This document shows, one piece after another, positions 25,812 through 36,439 of a stretch of 64,000 nt of DNA; position 1 is the stretch's first letter; each line of letters starts with the position of its first letter. Origin of the DNA: Burkholderiales bacterium (GTDB taxonomy: Bacteria; Pseudomonadota; Gammaproteobacteria; Burkholderiales; SG8-39); contig JADLAV010000013.1 in assembly GCA_020848075.1 (NCBI GenBank), positions 29,050 through 93,049 of the forward strand, in the 5' to 3' direction. Below the pieces are notes generated by a model, which saw nothing but the letters and a program-made list of their open reading frames with translations, was not told the DNA's origin and ran no database searches. A program made the translations under genes and the position numbers.

Positions 25812-27149
25812 CTAGTCGCCCGGGCCCGCCTCGGCGAGCGCCGCGCGCCGTCCGCGCGCCACGTCCACGCGGGCGAGGAGCGCGAGCCCGGCGACGAAGA
25901 ATGCGCCGGTGACGAGGATCGCGAGTCGATGGTCGCCGTGCGAGAGCCACGTGACCACGCCGTAGCTCATCGGCCCGATGATCGACGAGAGCTTCACCGC
26001 GAAGCCCCAGAGCCCGTAGAACTCGGCCCGCCTGGCTGCGGGGCTGAGGTAGCCGACCAAGGCGCGCGCGGCCGACTGCGACGCCCCGAGTCCGAGCCCG
26101 GCCAGGTTCGCGGCCACCCAGAAGAGGCCGCGCCCTTCGGCGAACCACGCCGCGGCGATGGTGGCGATCCACAGGAGGAGCGTCAGGGCGAGGGTGCGCA
26201 CGTGGCCCAGGCGGTCCTGGACTTGGCCGAACCCGAATGCGCCGATCGCGGCAGTCACGTTCACCGCGAGGATCATCGTGAGCGTGTCGCGCGTGCTGAA
26301 ATGGAGCGCCTCCTGGGCGTAGACCGCAGCCAGCACGACCACCGTCTGGATCCCGGACTGATAGACGACCACGCACCCGAGAAACCGCGCGAGGTCGCGA
26401 AAGCGCCCGGCGTGGCGCAGCGTATCCCTGAGCCGGGCGAACGCTTCGCGCACGAACCGCTGGCCGGGATCGATCGGCTGCGGCACGGCTCGCTCGCGCA
26501 AGACGAGGAAGGTCGGCAGGCTCGCCAGCGCGAAGAGCGCCGCCGTGATCAGCATCGTGACGGGAACGAATTGCACCGCGCCATGGCCCGCGGCCTGCGC
26601 CCAGCTCACGTAGGCGAGGCAGAGCCCGAGCGCCAGCAGGCCGCCGAGATAGCCGAGGCTCCAGCCCCACCCCGACACGGTGCCGAGCGCCTCGCCCTCG
26701 GCGAGCTCGGGCAGGAACGCGGCGATGAGGTTCTCGCCGGTGCCGTAGAAGAAGTTCGAGGCGACGACGAGCACGATCGCGAGCGCGAGGCTGTCCGGCC
26801 CGGTCCGGGCCAGGGCCGCCGTGAAGGCGACGCAGCCCACCGTCGACCAGGCGAGCAGCGACTTCTTGGCGGCGCGCAGGTCGGCATAGGCGCCGACCAC
26901 CGGGGCGGTGAGCATGATCAGCGCGTAGGACAGTGCGAGCGTGCCGGTCCAGGCAAGCGTGGCCCACGGCGCGCTCCCGGCAACGACGCCGACGAAGTAC
27001 GCGTTGTACACGGCGGTCGTGACGACCGTCGTGTAGCCCGAGTTGGCGAAGTCGTACATCGCCCACGCCCCCACTTCGCGGGGTCGCACGCCCGGGGCAA
27101 GCCGCCGCGGTGCAGGCGGGCGCGCCGTCGTCGAATCGTTCTGTGGCAT
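25812..27149 (-). CDS. MFS transporter of the UMF1/Atg22 type
   Basis: 445 residues with about 12 hydrophobic helices. The N-terminus EVGAWAMYDFANSGYTTVVTTAVYNAYFV is the signature of the UMF1 (vacuole effluxer Atg22-like) branch of the major facilitator superfamily. The central loop (about 215-240) is basic, and GASQSAARALVGYLSPAARRAEFYGLW is the second family motif. The substrate is unknown; eukaryotic Atg22 exports amino acids from vacuoles. It is divergent from mgtE with 138 nt between starts. Confidence 0.88.
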   Translation of the reverse strand: MPQNDSTTARPPAPRRLAPGVRPREVGAWAMYDFANSGYTTVVTTAVYNAYFVGVVAGSAPWATLAWTGTLALSYALIMLTAPVVGAYADLRAAKKSLLAWSTVGCVAFTAALARTGPDSLALAIVLVVASNFFYGTGENLIAAFLPELAEGEALGTVSGWGWSLGYLGGLLALGLCLAYVSWAQAAGHGAVQFVPVTMLITAALFALASLPTFLVLRERAVPQPIDPGQRFVREAFARLRDTLRHAGRFRDLARFLGCVVVYQSGIQTVVVLAAVYAQEALHFSTRDTLTMILAVNVTAAIGAFGFGQVQDRLGHVRTLALTLLLWIATIAAAWFAEGRGLFWVAANLAGLGLGASQSAARALVGYLSPAARRAEFYGLWGFAVKLSSIIGPMSYGVVTWLSHGDHRLAILVTGAFFVAGLALLARVDVARGRRAALAEAGPGD

Positions 27150-27243
27150 GCCGCCTTCGTCAAGCCGCTGTCAGCCGGCGTGCGCAATCATAGCCGGGGC
27201 GGCGCCCGGCGCGTCGATGCGTTCACGCCCGGCTGTAACCCGC

Positions 27244-27252
27244 TGCTAGAAT
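27244..27252 (+). promoter_or_regulatory. Extended -10 element of mgtE
   Basis: TGCTAGAAT (TG-N-TAGAAT) is 36 nt before the mgtE ATG. The upstream hexamer TTCACG, 19 nt away, is a weak -35. No M-box riboswitch fits in the short leader. Confidence 0.45.
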
Positions 27253-27287
27253 CCACGCGGCCCGCGGCCGCGGAGCGCCACGATCCA

Positions 27288-28730
27288 ATGCCGCAGACGA
27301 TAGAACGCAAGGCGCTCGAGGACCTGCAGGAAGATCTGCACGCGGTCCAGGAGCTTCTGCGCCGCCACCGCCTGGTGGAGGGGCTCGTGCAGCGCCAGAA
27401 GATGGCGCGGCACGAGCTCGTCGAGCAGCTCGTGCACAAGCAGCATTTCGTCGAGCTCGGCAAGAAGCTCGAAGCGATGCATCCGGCGGACGTCGCCTTC
27501 ATCCTCGAGGCGTTGCCCCTCCCCGACCGCCTGGTGGTCTGGGAGCTCGTGCGGGCCGAGCGCGACGGCGAGATCCTGCTCGAGGTCTCGGACGCGGTGC
27601 GCGAGTCGCTGATCAGGAGCATGGACTCGCAGGAGCTGCTCGCGGCGACCGAAGGCCTCGACGCCGACGAGATCGCGGACCTCGCGCCCGACCTGCCCGA
27701 AGAGGTCATCGAGGGCGTCTTCCGCTCGCTGCCCGTCGCGGAGCGCGAGCAGCTGCGCGCCGCGATGTCCTATGCCGAGGACTCGGTCGGCGCGCTGATG
27801 GATTTCGAGGAGATCAGCGTCCGCGAGGACGTGACCCTGGAGGTGGTCACGCGGTACCTGCGCCGGTTCGAGGAGCTGCCCGACCACACCGACCAGGTGT
27901 TCGTGGTCGACCGCGAGGAGCAGCTGAGAGGCGTGCTGCCCATCTCCAAGCTCATCGTCACCGACCTCGAGGCGCTGGTGCGCGGCGTCATGCTGACCGA
28001 CTACGTCACGCTGTACCCGGACGACAAGGCGCAGGACGCCGCGCAGGCCTTCGAGCGCTACGATCTCGTCTCGGCCGCGGTCGTGGCGCCGAACGGCAAG
28101 CTGATCGGGCGGGTCACGGTGAACGCGGTGGTCGACTTCATCCGCGCGCGGAGCGAGGCGCAGCAGCTCGCCAAGGGCGGCCTGCGCGAAACCGAGGACG
28201 TGTTCGCCTCGGTCTGGCAGTCGGTGAGGAACCGCTGGTCGTGGCTCGCGATCAACATGGTCACGGCGTTCATCGCGTCGCGCGTGATCGGTGCGTTCGA
28301 GGGCTCGATCGAGAAGCTCGTGGCGCTCGCCGCGCTGATGCCGATCGTCGCGGGGATCGGCGGCAACTCCGGCAACCAGACGATCACGATGATCGTGCGC
28401 GCGCTCGCGCTCGGGCAGGTCGACGAGGGCCAGGCGAAGCAGCTGCTCCGCAAGGAGCTCGCGGTCGCAGTGACGAACGGGCTGATCTGGGGCGGCGTGC
28501 TCGGCGTGGTTGCCTACTGGCTCTACGACAGCGTGTCGCTCGGGGTGGTGATGACCGCCGCAATGTCGCTCAACCTGCTGCTCGCGGCGATGCTCGGCGT
28601 CGGCATTCCGATCCTGATGATGCGCCTCGGGCGCGACCCCGCGCTCGGCTCTTCGGTGATGATCACCGCCTTCACCGACTCCGGCGGGTTCCTGATCTTC
28701 CTCGGCCTGGCGACGCTCTTCCTGCTCTGA
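27288..28730 (+). CDS. mgtE: Magnesium transporter MgtE
   Basis: 480 residues. The N-terminal helical domain includes [17 protein letters not shown] and [16 protein letters not shown]. Two CBS domains cover about 150-275 ([19 protein letters not shown] and [20 protein letters not shown]). Five membrane helices follow, including [20 protein letters not shown], which lines the pore. The cytoplasmic domains sense Mg and close the channel when it is plentiful. The start at 27288 is fixed by the family N-terminus; the same frame stays open far upstream across the antisense side of the MFS gene, which is not coding. Confidence 0.95.
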   Translation: MPQTIERKALEDLQEDLHAVQELLRRHRLVEGLVQRQKMARHELVEQLVHKQHFVELGKKLEAMHPADVAFILEALPLPDRLVVWELVRAERDGEILLEVSDAVRESLIRSMDSQELLAATEGLDADEIADLAPDLPEEVIEGVFRSLPVAEREQLRAAMSYAEDSVGALMDFEEISVREDVTLEVVTRYLRRFEELPDHTDQVFVVDREEQLRGVLPISKLIVTDLEALVRGVMLTDYVTLYPDDKAQDAAQAFERYDLVSAAVVAPNGKLIGRVTVNAVVDFIRARSEAQQLAKGGLRETEDVFASVWQSVRNRWSWLAINMVTAFIASRVIGAFEGSIEKLVALAALMPIVAGIGGNSGNQTITMIVRALALGQVDEGQAKQLLRKELAVAVTNGLIWGGVLGVVAYWLYDSVSLGVVMTAAMSLNLLLAAMLGVGIPILMMRLGRDPALGSSVMITAFTDSGGFLIFLGLATLFLL

Positions 28731-28810
28731 CCGCATCTCGAGCGCCGCGGGTACACTACCGGCCGGCCACCCCTCTCAGAACCTACGATCCCCCGCAACG
28801 GAGGCGCGCG

Positions 28811-29242
28811 ATGTCGATGTTGACAGAATTCAAGGAATTCGCGATGAAGGGCAGCGTCGTCGACCTCGCGGTCGGCGTCGTGATCGGCGCTGCCTTCGGC
28901 AGGATCGTCGATTCGCTCGTGAAGGACGTGATCATGCCGCCGATCGGCTTGCTGCTCGGCCAGGTGGACTTCTCCAACCTGTTCGTCGTCCTGAAGTCCG
29001 GCGCGCAGGCGGGTCCGTACGCGAGTGTAGACGCGGCGTCGAAGGCAGGCGCGGTGACGCTCAACATCGGGCTCTTCATCAACACGCTGATCTCGTTCCT
29101 GATCGTCGCATGGGCGATCTTCATCGTGATCAAGGCGATGAACCGCCTGAAGCGCCAGCAGGCGGCGCCGCCGCCCGCGCCGGCGGAGCCGCCCGAGGAG
29201 GTGAAGCTCCTCCGCGAGATCCGCGACGCCCTGAAGAAGTGA
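28811..29242 (+). CDS. mscL: Large-conductance mechanosensitive channel MscL
   Basis: 143 residues. The N-terminal helix [20 protein letters not shown] leads into TM1 ([20 protein letters not shown]). TM2 is [20 protein letters not shown], and the C-terminal bundle is preceded by a Pro/Ala linker. MscL opens under membrane tension to protect against hypo-osmotic shock. GGAGG precedes the ATG, and a TACACT -10-like hexamer lies at 28752-28757. Confidence 0.97.
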   Translation: MSMLTEFKEFAMKGSVVDLAVGVVIGAAFGRIVDSLVKDVIMPPIGLLLGQVDFSNLFVVLKSGAQAGPYASVDAASKAGAVTLNIGLFINTLISFLIVAWAIFIVIKAMNRLKRQQAAPPPAPAEPPEEVKLLREIRDALKK

Positions 29243-29275
29243 CCCGCCGCGCGGCGCGATGCGCCGCAGAGGCCG

Positions 29276-29302
29276 GTCATCCCCGCGCAGGCGGGGATCC
29301 AG
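29276..29302. repeat. Dispersed ATCCCCGC-N4-GCGGGGAT repeat
   Basis: The sequence from GTCATCCCCGCG to GGATCCAG is a hairpin with 8-bp arms (29279-29286 and 29291-29298). It is the familiar proteobacterial intergenic repeat whose read-through gives WIPACAGMT in one frame, as it does here on the minus strand. It includes the hemL stop codon and could stop transcription from both mscL and hemL, which converge on it. Confidence 0.7.
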
Positions 29303-30584
29303 AGGCCCAGCCGTCGAAGATCTCCGCGGCCGCGCGGATCGTGTCGCCGACCTCCGCCTCGGTGTGCGCCGCCGACACGAAACCCGCTTCGAATGCCGAG
29401 GGTGCGAAGTACACGCCGCGCGCGAGCGCCGCGTGGAAGAAGCGGTTGAACGCCTCCTTGTCGCTTGCCATTACCTCGGCGAACGACGCGGGCGGCGTGT
29501 TGCGGAAGAAGATCCCGAACATCCCGCCCACCGAGTTCGCGGCGAAGGGCACGCCGCGCTTCTTCGCGGCGGCCGTCAAGCCGTCGACGAGCGCGCGGGT
29601 GCGCTCTGCGAGCCGCGGGTAGAAGCCCGGCGTCTGCACGATCTTCATCGTCGCGAGCCCGGCCGCGACCGCGACCGGATTCCCCGAGAGCGTGCCGGCC
29701 TGGTAGACGGGGCCGAGGGGGGCAATGCACTGCATGATGTCGCGCCGGCCGCCGACCGCCGCGACCGGCATGCCGCCGCCGATCACCTTGCCGAGCGTGG
29801 TGAGATCGGGCCGGATGCCGTAGCGGCCCTGCGCGCACTCCAACCCGACGCGAAAGCCGGTCATCACCTCGTCGAAGATCAGCACGCTGCCGTGCTCGGT
29901 GCACAGCCTGCGCATGAGTCCGAGGAACTCCGGCGTGCCCTCCACCAGGTTCATGTTTCCGGCGACCGGCTCGACGATCACGCCGGCGATCGCGTTCCCG
30001 GCGGCTTCGAATGCCTCCTCGAGCTGCGCGCAGTCGTTGAACGAGAGGACGACCGTGTGCCCCGCGATCTCGGGCGGCACGCCGGCGGAGCTCGGATTGC
30101 CGAACGTGAGCGCGCCCGAGCCGGCCTTGACCAGCAGGCTGTCGGCATGCCCGTGATAGCAGCCCTCGAACTTCACGATCTTGGGCCGGCCGGTGAAGCC
30201 GCGCGCGAGACGCAGCGCGGTCATCGTGGCCTCGGTGCCGGAGCTCACCAGCCGGACGAGCTCCATGCCCGGGAGCAGCCCGCAGAGCAGCTCGGCCATC
30301 TCGATCTCGGCCTCGGTGGGCGCACCGTAAGAGAGGCCGCGGCCGGCCGCCTCCCGCACCGCCGCGACGACTTCGGGATGCGCGTGGCCGGCAATGGCGG
30401 TGCCCCAGGAGCCCATGTAATCGATGTAGCGCCTGCCGTCCGCGTCCCAGAAGAAGGGGCCGTCGGCCCGCGCGAAGAACCGAGGCGTCCCGCCCACCGC
30501 GCGGAATGCGCGCACCGGAGAGTTGACGCCCGCCGGGATGCGCTCCTGGGCGCGGGCGAAGAGGGAGTCGTTGCGCGAGGTCAT
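29277..30584 (-). CDS. hemL: Glutamate-1-semialdehyde 2,1-aminomutase
   Basis: 435 residues. PLP-fold signatures: [60 protein letters not shown] and the PLP Lys266 in [17 protein letters not shown]. It makes 5-aminolevulinate by the C5 route, as expected outside alphaproteobacteria. The last residues (SGSPPARG) and the stop are encoded by the dispersed repeat, so the C-terminus differs slightly from homologues. Its start overlaps the thiE stop by ATGA. Confidence 0.96.
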   Translation of the reverse strand: MTSRNDSLFARAQERIPAGVNSPVRAFRAVGGTPRFFARADGPFFWDADGRRYIDYMGSWGTAIAGHAHPEVVAAVREAAGRGLSYGAPTEAEIEMAELLCGLLPGMELVRLVSSGTEATMTALRLARGFTGRPKIVKFEGCYHGHADSLLVKAGSGALTFGNPSSAGVPPEIAGHTVVLSFNDCAQLEEAFEAAGNAIAGVIVEPVAGNMNLVEGTPEFLGLMRRLCTEHGSVLIFDEVMTGFRVGLECAQGRYGIRPDLTTLGKVIGGGMPVAAVGGRRDIMQCIAPLGPVYQAGTLSGNPVAVAAGLATMKIVQTPGFYPRLAERTRALVDGLTAAAKKRGVPFAANSVGGMFGIFFRNTPPASFAEVMASDKEAFNRFFHAALARGVYFAPSAFEAGFVSAAHTEAEVGDTIRAAAEIFDGWASGSPPARG

Positions 30585-31213
30585 GTCGTCTGCCGTTCGA
30601 AGAGTCGTTGAAACGCCCGCGCGCGTGCGGCGACGTCGGGGGCATCGAAGAGCGCGCTGATGACCGCGATCGCGTCCGCCCCGGCCGCAATGACGGGAGC
30701 CGCGTTCTCGACGGTGATGCCGCCGATGGCGACCAGCGGCTGAGCGATCTCGCGCCGCGCGGCGCCGAACAAGGCGAGCGGCGCGCGCACCGCGGCCGGC
30801 TTGGTCGGCGACGGGAAGACGCTGCCGAACGCGACATAATCGGCGCCTTGCCGCGCCGCGGCGACGCCAAGCGCCAGCCGATCGTAGCAGGACGCGCCGA
30901 GCAGCAGCGCGGGCCCGAGCCGGCGGCGCGCGCTGGCGAGATCGGTGTCCTCGCTGCCGAGATGCACTCCGTCCGCCCCGACGGCGAACGCAAGCTCGAC
31001 GTCGTCGTTCACGACGAGCGGTACGCCGTAGGACCGGCACAGCGCGACGAGCGCACTCGCCTGCTCGCGTCGGAGCGCCGCGGGCGCGGTCTTGTTTCGG
31101 TATTGGACCGCGGCTGCGCCGCCGGCGAGCGCCGAGCGCACCAGGGCCGTGAGGCGCGCCGTGTCGGCATCGTCGGGCGTGATTGTGTACAGGCCGCGCG
31201 GCAGGGTGGCCAT
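30581..31213 (-). CDS. thiE: Thiamine-phosphate synthase
   Basis: 210 residues. TIM-barrel motifs: [50 protein letters not shown] and [26 protein letters not shown]. It joins HMP-PP and THZ-P to thiamine phosphate. It sits between thiD (4-nt gap) and hemL (ATGA overlap), a common betaproteobacterial arrangement. No TPP riboswitch is seen upstream. Confidence 0.95.
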   Translation of the reverse strand: MATLPRGLYTITPDDADTARLTALVRSALAGGAAAVQYRNKTAPAALRREQASALVALCRSYGVPLVVNDDVELAFAVGADGVHLGSEDTDLASARRRLGPALLLGASCYDRLALGVAAARQGADYVAFGSVFPSPTKPAAVRAPLALFGAARREIAQPLVAIGGITVENAAPVIAAGADAIAVISALFDAPDVAARARAFQRLFERQTT

Positions 31214-31217
31214 CGGT

Positions 31218-32078
31218 TCAATCGGTGGCGGGGTCGTCGCGAGCGCCGCCGCGCGCGGCTTCGTCCACGTCGTCGACCGTGCGCGCCCAGAAGAAGCGGT
31301 CGGGGATGGATTGGCCCATGCCGGGCCGAAAAGCGGCCCGCAGCGCCTGCCAGGTGTATTCCTGCGCTTCGCGCACCGCCTCGGGGATTTCGAGGCCGTT
31401 GGCGAGCATCGCGGCGATCGCGGATGCGAGGGTGCATCCGGACCCGTGATACGCGCCGGGCAGCCGCTCCCAGCGGTCCTCGCGGACGACGCCAGCGGTT
31501 CCGTAGAGGGTGTTCACCACTTGCGGCGAATTCTCGTGCGTTCCGGTGATCAGCACGTACTCGGGACCCGCCGCGAGCAGGCGGGCCGCGCAGTCGGCGA
31601 GCGCGATGTCGTCGCTCGCGTCGACCTGTGCCAGCCTGCGGGCTTCGATGCTGTTCGGCGTGACGATCGTGGACTGCGGAATGATGAGTTCGTGGAGCGC
31701 TGCGATGTCGTCCTCGGTCGCGAACTCGTCGCCACGGCCCGAGGCGAGCACCGGATCGAGGATCAGCGGAACCTCCGGGTAGTCCGACACGATCTCGGCC
31801 ACGGCCGCGATGTTCTCGACGCTTCCGAGCATTCCGATCTTGATCGCCGCGACCGCCATGTCTTCCAGCAGTTGGCGCGCCTGGTCGACGACCCAGTCGG
31901 CATCCACCGCCATGACCTGTTCGACGCCGGCGGTGTCCTGGACGGTGAGCGCAGTCACCACCGAGAGGCCATGGCAGCCGAGTGACCCGAGGGTGAGCAG
32001 ATCCGCCTGAAGGCCGGCGCCGGCCGTCGGATCCGAGCCCGCAAAGACCAGCACGAGCGGCGGTGCGGGAAGAAGCAT
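31218..32078 (-). CDS. thiD: Hydroxymethylpyrimidine/phosphomethylpyrimidine kinase
   Basis: About 286 residues. The ThiD signatures are FAGSDPTAGAGLQAD near the N-terminus, TALTVQDTAGV, DPVLASGRGDEFA, TPNSIEARRL, and YHGSGCTLASAIAAMLANG with the anion hole and catalytic Asp/Cys region. It phosphorylates HMP twice for thiamine synthesis. The start is uncertain: ATG 32078 is the closest to homologues but has no ribosome site, and a TTG at 32138 would add 20 mostly hydrophobic residues. It is divergent from rubredoxin. Confidence 0.92.
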   Translation of the reverse strand: MLLPAPPLVLVFAGSDPTAGAGLQADLLTLGSLGCHGLSVVTALTVQDTAGVEQVMAVDADWVVDQARQLLEDMAVAAIKIGMLGSVENIAAVAEIVSDYPEVPLILDPVLASGRGDEFATEDDIAALHELIIPQSTIVTPNSIEARRLAQVDASDDIALADCAARLLAAGPEYVLITGTHENSPQVVNTLYGTAGVVREDRWERLPGAYHGSGCTLASAIAAMLANGLEIPEAVREAQEYTWQALRAAFRPGMGQSIPDRFFWARTVDDVDEAARGGARDDPATD

Positions 32079-32179
32079 CAGGAGGAGAAGGAACGGCAGG
32101 AGCGGCTGCGGCCGGGTGGAGCACGGCCGGTGCCGCAAGGTAAAATATGCGCTGATTCTAGCCCAAACCCCTCGAAGTC

Positions 32180-32365
32180 ATGGTGGAAACCGCGCAGAAG
32201 TACAAGACCTGGATGTGCCTGATCTGCGGGTACATTTACGAAGAAGACAAGGGCCTTCCCGAGGAGGGCATCGCGCCAGGCACGCGCTGGGACGACGTCC
32301 CGATCAACTGGACGTGTCCGGAATGCGGTGCGCGGAAGGAGGACTTCGAGATGATCGAAGTGTAG
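32180..32365 (+). CDS. Rubredoxin
   Basis: 61 residues with the two iron-binding knuckles CLICGY and CPECGA and the core WMC..YIYEEDKG and WTCPECGARKEDFEMIE. It is a one-iron electron carrier, and its partner is not evident in the window. A TAAAAT hexamer at 32141-32146 could be its -10. Rubredoxin divergent from thiD and upstream of pilG is a conserved betaproteobacterial arrangement. Confidence 0.97.
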   Translation: MVETAQKYKTWMCLICGYIYEEDKGLPEEGIAPGTRWDDVPINWTCPECGARKEDFEMIEV

Positions 32366-32674
32366 GGAAGGTCTGCAGAGGTCTGCAGAAGCCCGTCATT
32401 CGGCTTCCCTGTCCGCGGAAGCCTTCCGCCCGCTGACGTTTGGGTCCCCAGCTACGGATCGGCCCCCGCCGGTCTTGCCTCCCCGATTTGCCTCCGCCGG
32501 ACCGCGCCAGCGGCGGATGCGGCACTATGCACACTTAAGAAATCGCGTTAAAAAGTTGGCCGAACCCATGATTCCCGCATAGCCCTTCGGCAAAGGCCTC
32601 CATTAGAATGGCCCGGCGCGCCAGCTTCGGGCGAGGGCGGGGTTCCCCCCTTGCAGACCGACAAGGAGACCCGC
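32366..32674. other. 309-bp region between rubredoxin and pilG
   Basis: No gene is supported. It holds a 10-bp tandem repeat (GGTCTGCAGA at 32370-32379 and 32380-32389), a small hairpin GAAGCC-N8-GGCTTC (32388-32407) that may mark the end of the rubredoxin transcript though it lacks a T-run, and an AT-rich patch near 32530-32565 that probably contains the pil promoter. I could not assign clear -35/-10 boxes there. Confidence 0.45.
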
Positions 32675-33070
32675 GTGAGCGAGACGGCAAATCTCTCCGG
32701 AATCAAGGTCATGGTGATCGACGACTCGAACACCATCCGCCGCAGCGCGGAGATCTTCCTGATGCAGGCCGGTTGCAAGGTGATCCTCGCCGAGGACGGC
32801 TTCGACGCGCTCGCGAAGATCACCGATCACCAGCCCGATCTCGTCTTCTGCGACATCATGATGCCGCGCCTGGACGGCTACCAGACCTGTGCGCTGATCA
32901 AGAAGAACGTGCGGTTCGCCCAGACGCCCGTGATCATGCTCTCGTCGAAGGATGGGCTGTTCGACCGGGCGCGCGGCCGGATGGTGGGTTCGGACGAGTA
33001 CCTGACCAAGCCGTTCACGAAGGACAGCTTGTTGAAGACGGTCGGCGCGCATGCGCCGAACCGGGTCTGA
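32675..33070 (+). CDS. pilG: Twitching motility response regulator PilG
   Basis: 131 residues, a single receiver domain: KVMVIDDSNTIRRSAEIFL with the acidic pocket, LVFCDIMMPRLDGY with the phosphoacceptor Asp, IMLSSKDGLFD and YLTKPFTKDSLL. PilG is the output regulator of the Pil-Chp pathway and acts on pilus extension. The GTG at 32675 was chosen because AAGGAG precedes it by 6 nt; a TTG eight codons earlier also opens the frame. It starts the pilG-H-I-J-chpA cluster. Confidence 0.93.
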   Translation: MSETANLSGIKVMVIDDSNTIRRSAEIFLMQAGCKVILAEDGFDALAKITDHQPDLVFCDIMMPRLDGYQTCALIKKNVRFAQTPVIMLSSKDGLFDRARGRMVGSDEYLTKPFTKDSLLKTVGAHAPNRV

Positions 33071-33090
33071 TTTCGAAGGGGAGGCTTCCC

Positions 33091-33456
33091 ATGGCTGTGC
33101 GCAAGATCCTGGTGGTCGACGATTCGCCGACCGACCGGCAGTTCATGCTCGAGACGCTCGCGAAAAAGGGCTATCAGGTGGTGGTCGCGGACAACGGCGA
33201 GGACGCGATCGTGAAGGCAAAGAGCGAGAAGCCGGATCTCATCCTGATGGATGTCGTGATGCCGGGCATCAACGGCTATCAGGCGACGCGCGCGATCACG
33301 CGCGACGACGCGACCAAGCACATCCCGGTGATCATGTGCACGAGCAAGAACGCCGACACCGACAAGATCTGGGGCATGCGCCAGGGCGCGCTCGACTACC
33401 TGGTGAAGCCGGTCGATCCGCAGCAGCTGCTCGCCAAGATCGCCACCCTGAACTGA
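33091..33456 (+). CDS. pilH: Twitching motility response regulator PilH
   Basis: 121 residues, a single receiver domain: KILVVDDSPTDRQFMLETL, LILMDVVMPGINGYQATRA, VIMCTSKNADTDKIW and YLVKPVDPQQLL. PilH counters PilG as a phosphate sink or a retraction-linked regulator. GAGG precedes its ATG, 20 nt after pilG. Confidence 0.93.
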   Translation: MAVRKILVVDDSPTDRQFMLETLAKKGYQVVVADNGEDAIVKAKSEKPDLILMDVVMPGINGYQATRAITRDDATKHIPVIMCTSKNADTDKIWGMRQGALDYLVKPVDPQQLLAKIATLN

Positions 33457-33496
33457 ATCGGCGCAACCACCCAAGGCGAAGGCGGCGAGTCCAACC

Positions 33497-34009
33497 ATGG
33501 CGAAGCGCATCAGCCTGCGCGAGTTCCAGCAGAACCTCGTGCGCCGCCTCGGCGAGGCGGCCGCGTCGACCGAGGCGCCCTCGGCACGCCTCGGCGTGCA
33601 GGTGGGCGCCGAGAGCTGGCTGTTGCGACTGGAGGAGGCCGGGGAGGTGATGCCGGTGCCGCCGATCGCCCGGGTGCCACTCACGCGTGCGTGGTACCGG
33701 GGCCTGACGAACATTCGCGGCAATCTCTATGGCGTCGTCGATCTCGCCGCATTCCAGGGTGGCGCCGAGACCGCCATCACTCCGGACAGCCGCCTCGTGC
33801 TCGTGGCCGACCGGTTCAACATGGCTTCGGCGCTGCTCGTGAGCCGCATGCTCGGGTTGCGCAACATCCAGGCGCTCGAGCCCGAGGACGGGCAATCCGG
33901 GCGCACGTGGGAGCGTGGCCGCTACAAGGACGGTGACGGGCGCCTATGGCACGAGCTCGGGATGTCCGAGCTCGTTTATCACGACGAGTTCCTGCAGGCG
34001 GGCCTGTAG
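33497..34009 (+). CDS. pilI: CheW-like coupling protein PilI
   Basis: 170 residues with the CheW fold: [27 protein letters not shown] (split strands), [20 protein letters not shown], and [24 protein letters not shown]. It links the PilJ receptor to the ChpA kinase. It lies between pilH (40 nt) and pilJ (119 nt). Confidence 0.9.
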   Translation: MAKRISLREFQQNLVRRLGEAAASTEAPSARLGVQVGAESWLLRLEEAGEVMPVPPIARVPLTRAWYRGLTNIRGNLYGVVDLAAFQGGAETAITPDSRLVLVADRFNMASALLVSRMLGLRNIQALEPEDGQSGRTWERGRYKDGDGRLWHELGMSELVYHDEFLQAGL

Positions 34010-34128
34010 CCGATCGGCTGGCCGCCTTTGATCAACCGCTTATCGGGGATAGAACGCACCATGCTCGACCGGCCGTCACCTTCGGCGGCGGAGGCAGATC
34101 GAGCTGGCCGCGCAGCGTAGGGGGAACC

Positions 34129-36333
34129 ATGGCAGTGAAGCTCACCGCACTGGGCTTGCCTTTCGGCAAGGGGAAGCAGGAGGCGAAGCCGGCGGAAAAG
34201 AAAGCGCCCGCGACGCGGCTCGCCAAGGCGCCCGCGCAGGGCGCCGTCGCGAACCGCATCAGCGACGCGGCCGGACGCGGCATTTCGGCGAAGCTGCCGG
34301 TGATCGGTGCGCTGCCGATGCAGCGGCAGGTCCAGGTGTTCTTGGCGATTTTCGCAGTGTTCGTGGCGATCGCCGTGTTCCTGGTCTTCGTCCAGCTGCA
34401 GGGCGCCGCGGAGGGCACGGCGCGAATCACGGCGACCGGTGAGCTGCAGGTTCTTTCCCAGCGCATTGCGAGCGACTCGCAGCAGGGGCTGCAGGGCAAC
34501 GCTGCGGCCTTCGCGCGGCTCCGCGATGCGCGTGAGCGCTTCGGGAAGCTGACGGGCACGCTCCTGGACGGCGGCGAGGTCGGCGGCGTGCGCATCGACG
34601 CGGCAGGCGGCGGCGTGCGTTCTGCCGTCGAGAGCGTGAAGAAGCTCTGGGACGCGACCGATGGCAAAGCCGCACTGGTGATCGGCCAGGAAAAGAGCCT
34701 GGTCAGCCTCGGCACCGCGGTGAAGACGATCAACGCCGACAACCCAGCGCTCCTCGACCTCGCGGAGCAGGTGGCCGCCCTCAAGCTCCAGACCCAATCC
34801 TCGTCGCGGGAGATCTCGATCGCGGGCCAACTGGTGATGCTGACGCAGCGCATCGCCAAGAACGCCAACACGCTCCTCGCCTCGGACGTGGTCGATCCGG
34901 AAGTGACGTTCCTGCTCGGCAAGGACGCGAACACGTTCCGCGACCTGCTGCAGGGGCTCATCAAGGGGAGCGATGCGCTGCGCGTGTCGGCGTCGCGCGA
35001 TCCGGAGACCGTGGAGAAGCTGAAGGAGCTCGAGGCCGCGTACGCCAAGTACCGCGAGTCGGTCAACGCCATCCTCGGCAACTTGAACTCCCTGGTCAAG
35101 GCAAAGGCCGCCGGCAGCGACATCGTGAAGGGTTCGCCTGCGCTCCTGCAGGCGGTGAACGACCTCCAGACGACCTTTCAGGCCCAGCGGCCCGACCAGA
35201 CGATCTTCTTCGTGGCGATCGCCATCTCCGCGTTGCTCGCCCTCGGCGCCCTCGGTCTGATCGCGAAAGCGTACCTCGACGACAACCGCCGCCGGCGCGA
35301 GGAGAGCGAGCGGCTGCGCGAGGAGGCGGAGCGGCTGAACAAGACCAACCAGGAGGCGATTCTGCGCCTCATGAACGAGATGGGCAGCCTCGCCGACGGC
35401 GACCTCACGGTGCAGGCGACGGTGACCGAGGACGTCACCGGCGCGATCGCCGACTCGGTCAACTACACCATCGAGGAGCTGAAAGGCCTGGTCGGGCGCA
35501 TCAACAGCGCGGCGGCTCAGGTGACCAACGCCACCGAGTTCGCGCAGCAGACCTCGGTCAAGCTGCTGCAGGCCGCCGAAAAGCAGTCGCGCGAGATCCA
35601 GGAGGCGAGCGCCTCGGTGCTGAAGATGGCGCGCGCGATCAACGAGGTGAGCGCGAGCGCGTCGAAGTCGGTAAGCGTTGCGCGCCAGTCGCTCGGTGCC
35701 GCCCAGAAGGGCCAGGAAGCGGTGCAGAACTCGATCGCCGGCATGAACGACATCCGCGAGCAGATCCAGGACACGGCGAAGCGGATCAAGCGCCTCGGCG
35801 AATCCTCGCAGCAGATCGGCGAGATCGTGGAGCTGATCTCGGACATCACCGAGCAGACGAACGTGCTCGCGCTGAACGCTGCGATCCAGGCGGCCTCCGC
35901 CGGCGAGGCGGGCCGCGGCTTCACGGTCGTTGCCGAAGAGGTGCAGCGGCTGGCCGAGCGTTCCGGCGAGGCGACGAAGCAGATCGGCGCGATCGTGAAG
36001 ACGATTCAGACCGACACCGGCGATGCGGTCGCGGCTATGGAGAAGTCGACGCAGGGTGTGGTCGACGGGGCACGGCTCTCGGACAACGCCGGCCAGGCGC
36101 TCTCCGAGATCGGTGAGGTGTCGCGTCGTCTCGCACAGCTGATCGAGGAGATCTCGGTCACTGCCCAGGCGCAGGCGCAGGCCGCCGGCGTGGTCGCGAC
36201 GTCGATGCAGGACATCTTGAACATCACGCGCCAGACCACCGAGGGCACCAAGCAGACCGCGGTGTCGATCGGCCAGCTGGCGAAGCTCGCGCAGGAGCTC
36301 AAGGGCTCGGTGGCGAACTTCAAGCTGCAGTGA
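34129..36333 (+). CDS. pilJ: Methyl-accepting chemotaxis protein PilJ
   Basis: 734 residues. A Lys/Ala-rich cytoplasmic N-terminus of about 60 residues precedes TM1 (about 67-88, [19 protein letters not shown]). The periplasmic part holds two PilJ-type modules ([16 protein letters not shown] and [13 protein letters not shown]). TM2 is near 362-382, then a HAMP region and an MCP signalling domain with the hairpin [23 protein letters not shown]. There is no CheR/CheB-binding pentapeptide at the C-terminus, and no pilK or chpB gene follows. PilJ senses pilus retraction or surface contact and signals to ChpA. Confidence 0.94.
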   Translation: MAVKLTALGLPFGKGKQEAKPAEKKAPATRLAKAPAQGAVANRISDAAGRGISAKLPVIGALPMQRQVQVFLAIFAVFVAIAVFLVFVQLQGAAEGTARITATGELQVLSQRIASDSQQGLQGNAAAFARLRDARERFGKLTGTLLDGGEVGGVRIDAAGGGVRSAVESVKKLWDATDGKAALVIGQEKSLVSLGTAVKTINADNPALLDLAEQVAALKLQTQSSSREISIAGQLVMLTQRIAKNANTLLASDVVDPEVTFLLGKDANTFRDLLQGLIKGSDALRVSASRDPETVEKLKELEAAYAKYRESVNAILGNLNSLVKAKAAGSDIVKGSPALLQAVNDLQTTFQAQRPDQTIFFVAIAISALLALGALGLIAKAYLDDNRRRREESERLREEAERLNKTNQEAILRLMNEMGSLADGDLTVQATVTEDVTGAIADSVNYTIEELKGLVGRINSAAAQVTNATEFAQQTSVKLLQAAEKQSREIQEASASVLKMARAINEVSASASKSVSVARQSLGAAQKGQEAVQNSIAGMNDIREQIQDTAKRIKRLGESSQQIGEIVELISDITEQTNVLALNAAIQAASAGEAGRGFTVVAEEVQRLAERSGEATKQIGAIVKTIQTDTGDAVAAMEKSTQGVVDGARLSDNAGQALSEIGEVSRRLAQLIEEISVTAQAQAQAAGVVATSMQDILNITRQTTEGTKQTAVSIGQLAKLAQELKGSVANFKLQ

Positions 36334-36439
36334 CGCGCGGCGGCAACGACGGACGCCCATCGTGGACGTGCGTGCGAGCTGCCGCGCCCCTGTGGGCTGA
36401 CGGGCCAAGTAGACGGCGAGCGCGCGCGAAGGAGGCCGC

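Noticed and set aside
25500..27287. Upstream extension of the mgtE frame by almost 600 codons
   Set aside because: The extension is antisense to the MFS gene and resembles no protein. MgtE homologues start at 27288, and a promoter lies just before that.
32370..32389. Tandem GGTCTGCAGA as a CRISPR-like or regulatory array
   Set aside because: Only two 10-bp units without spacers; no cas genes anywhere in the window.
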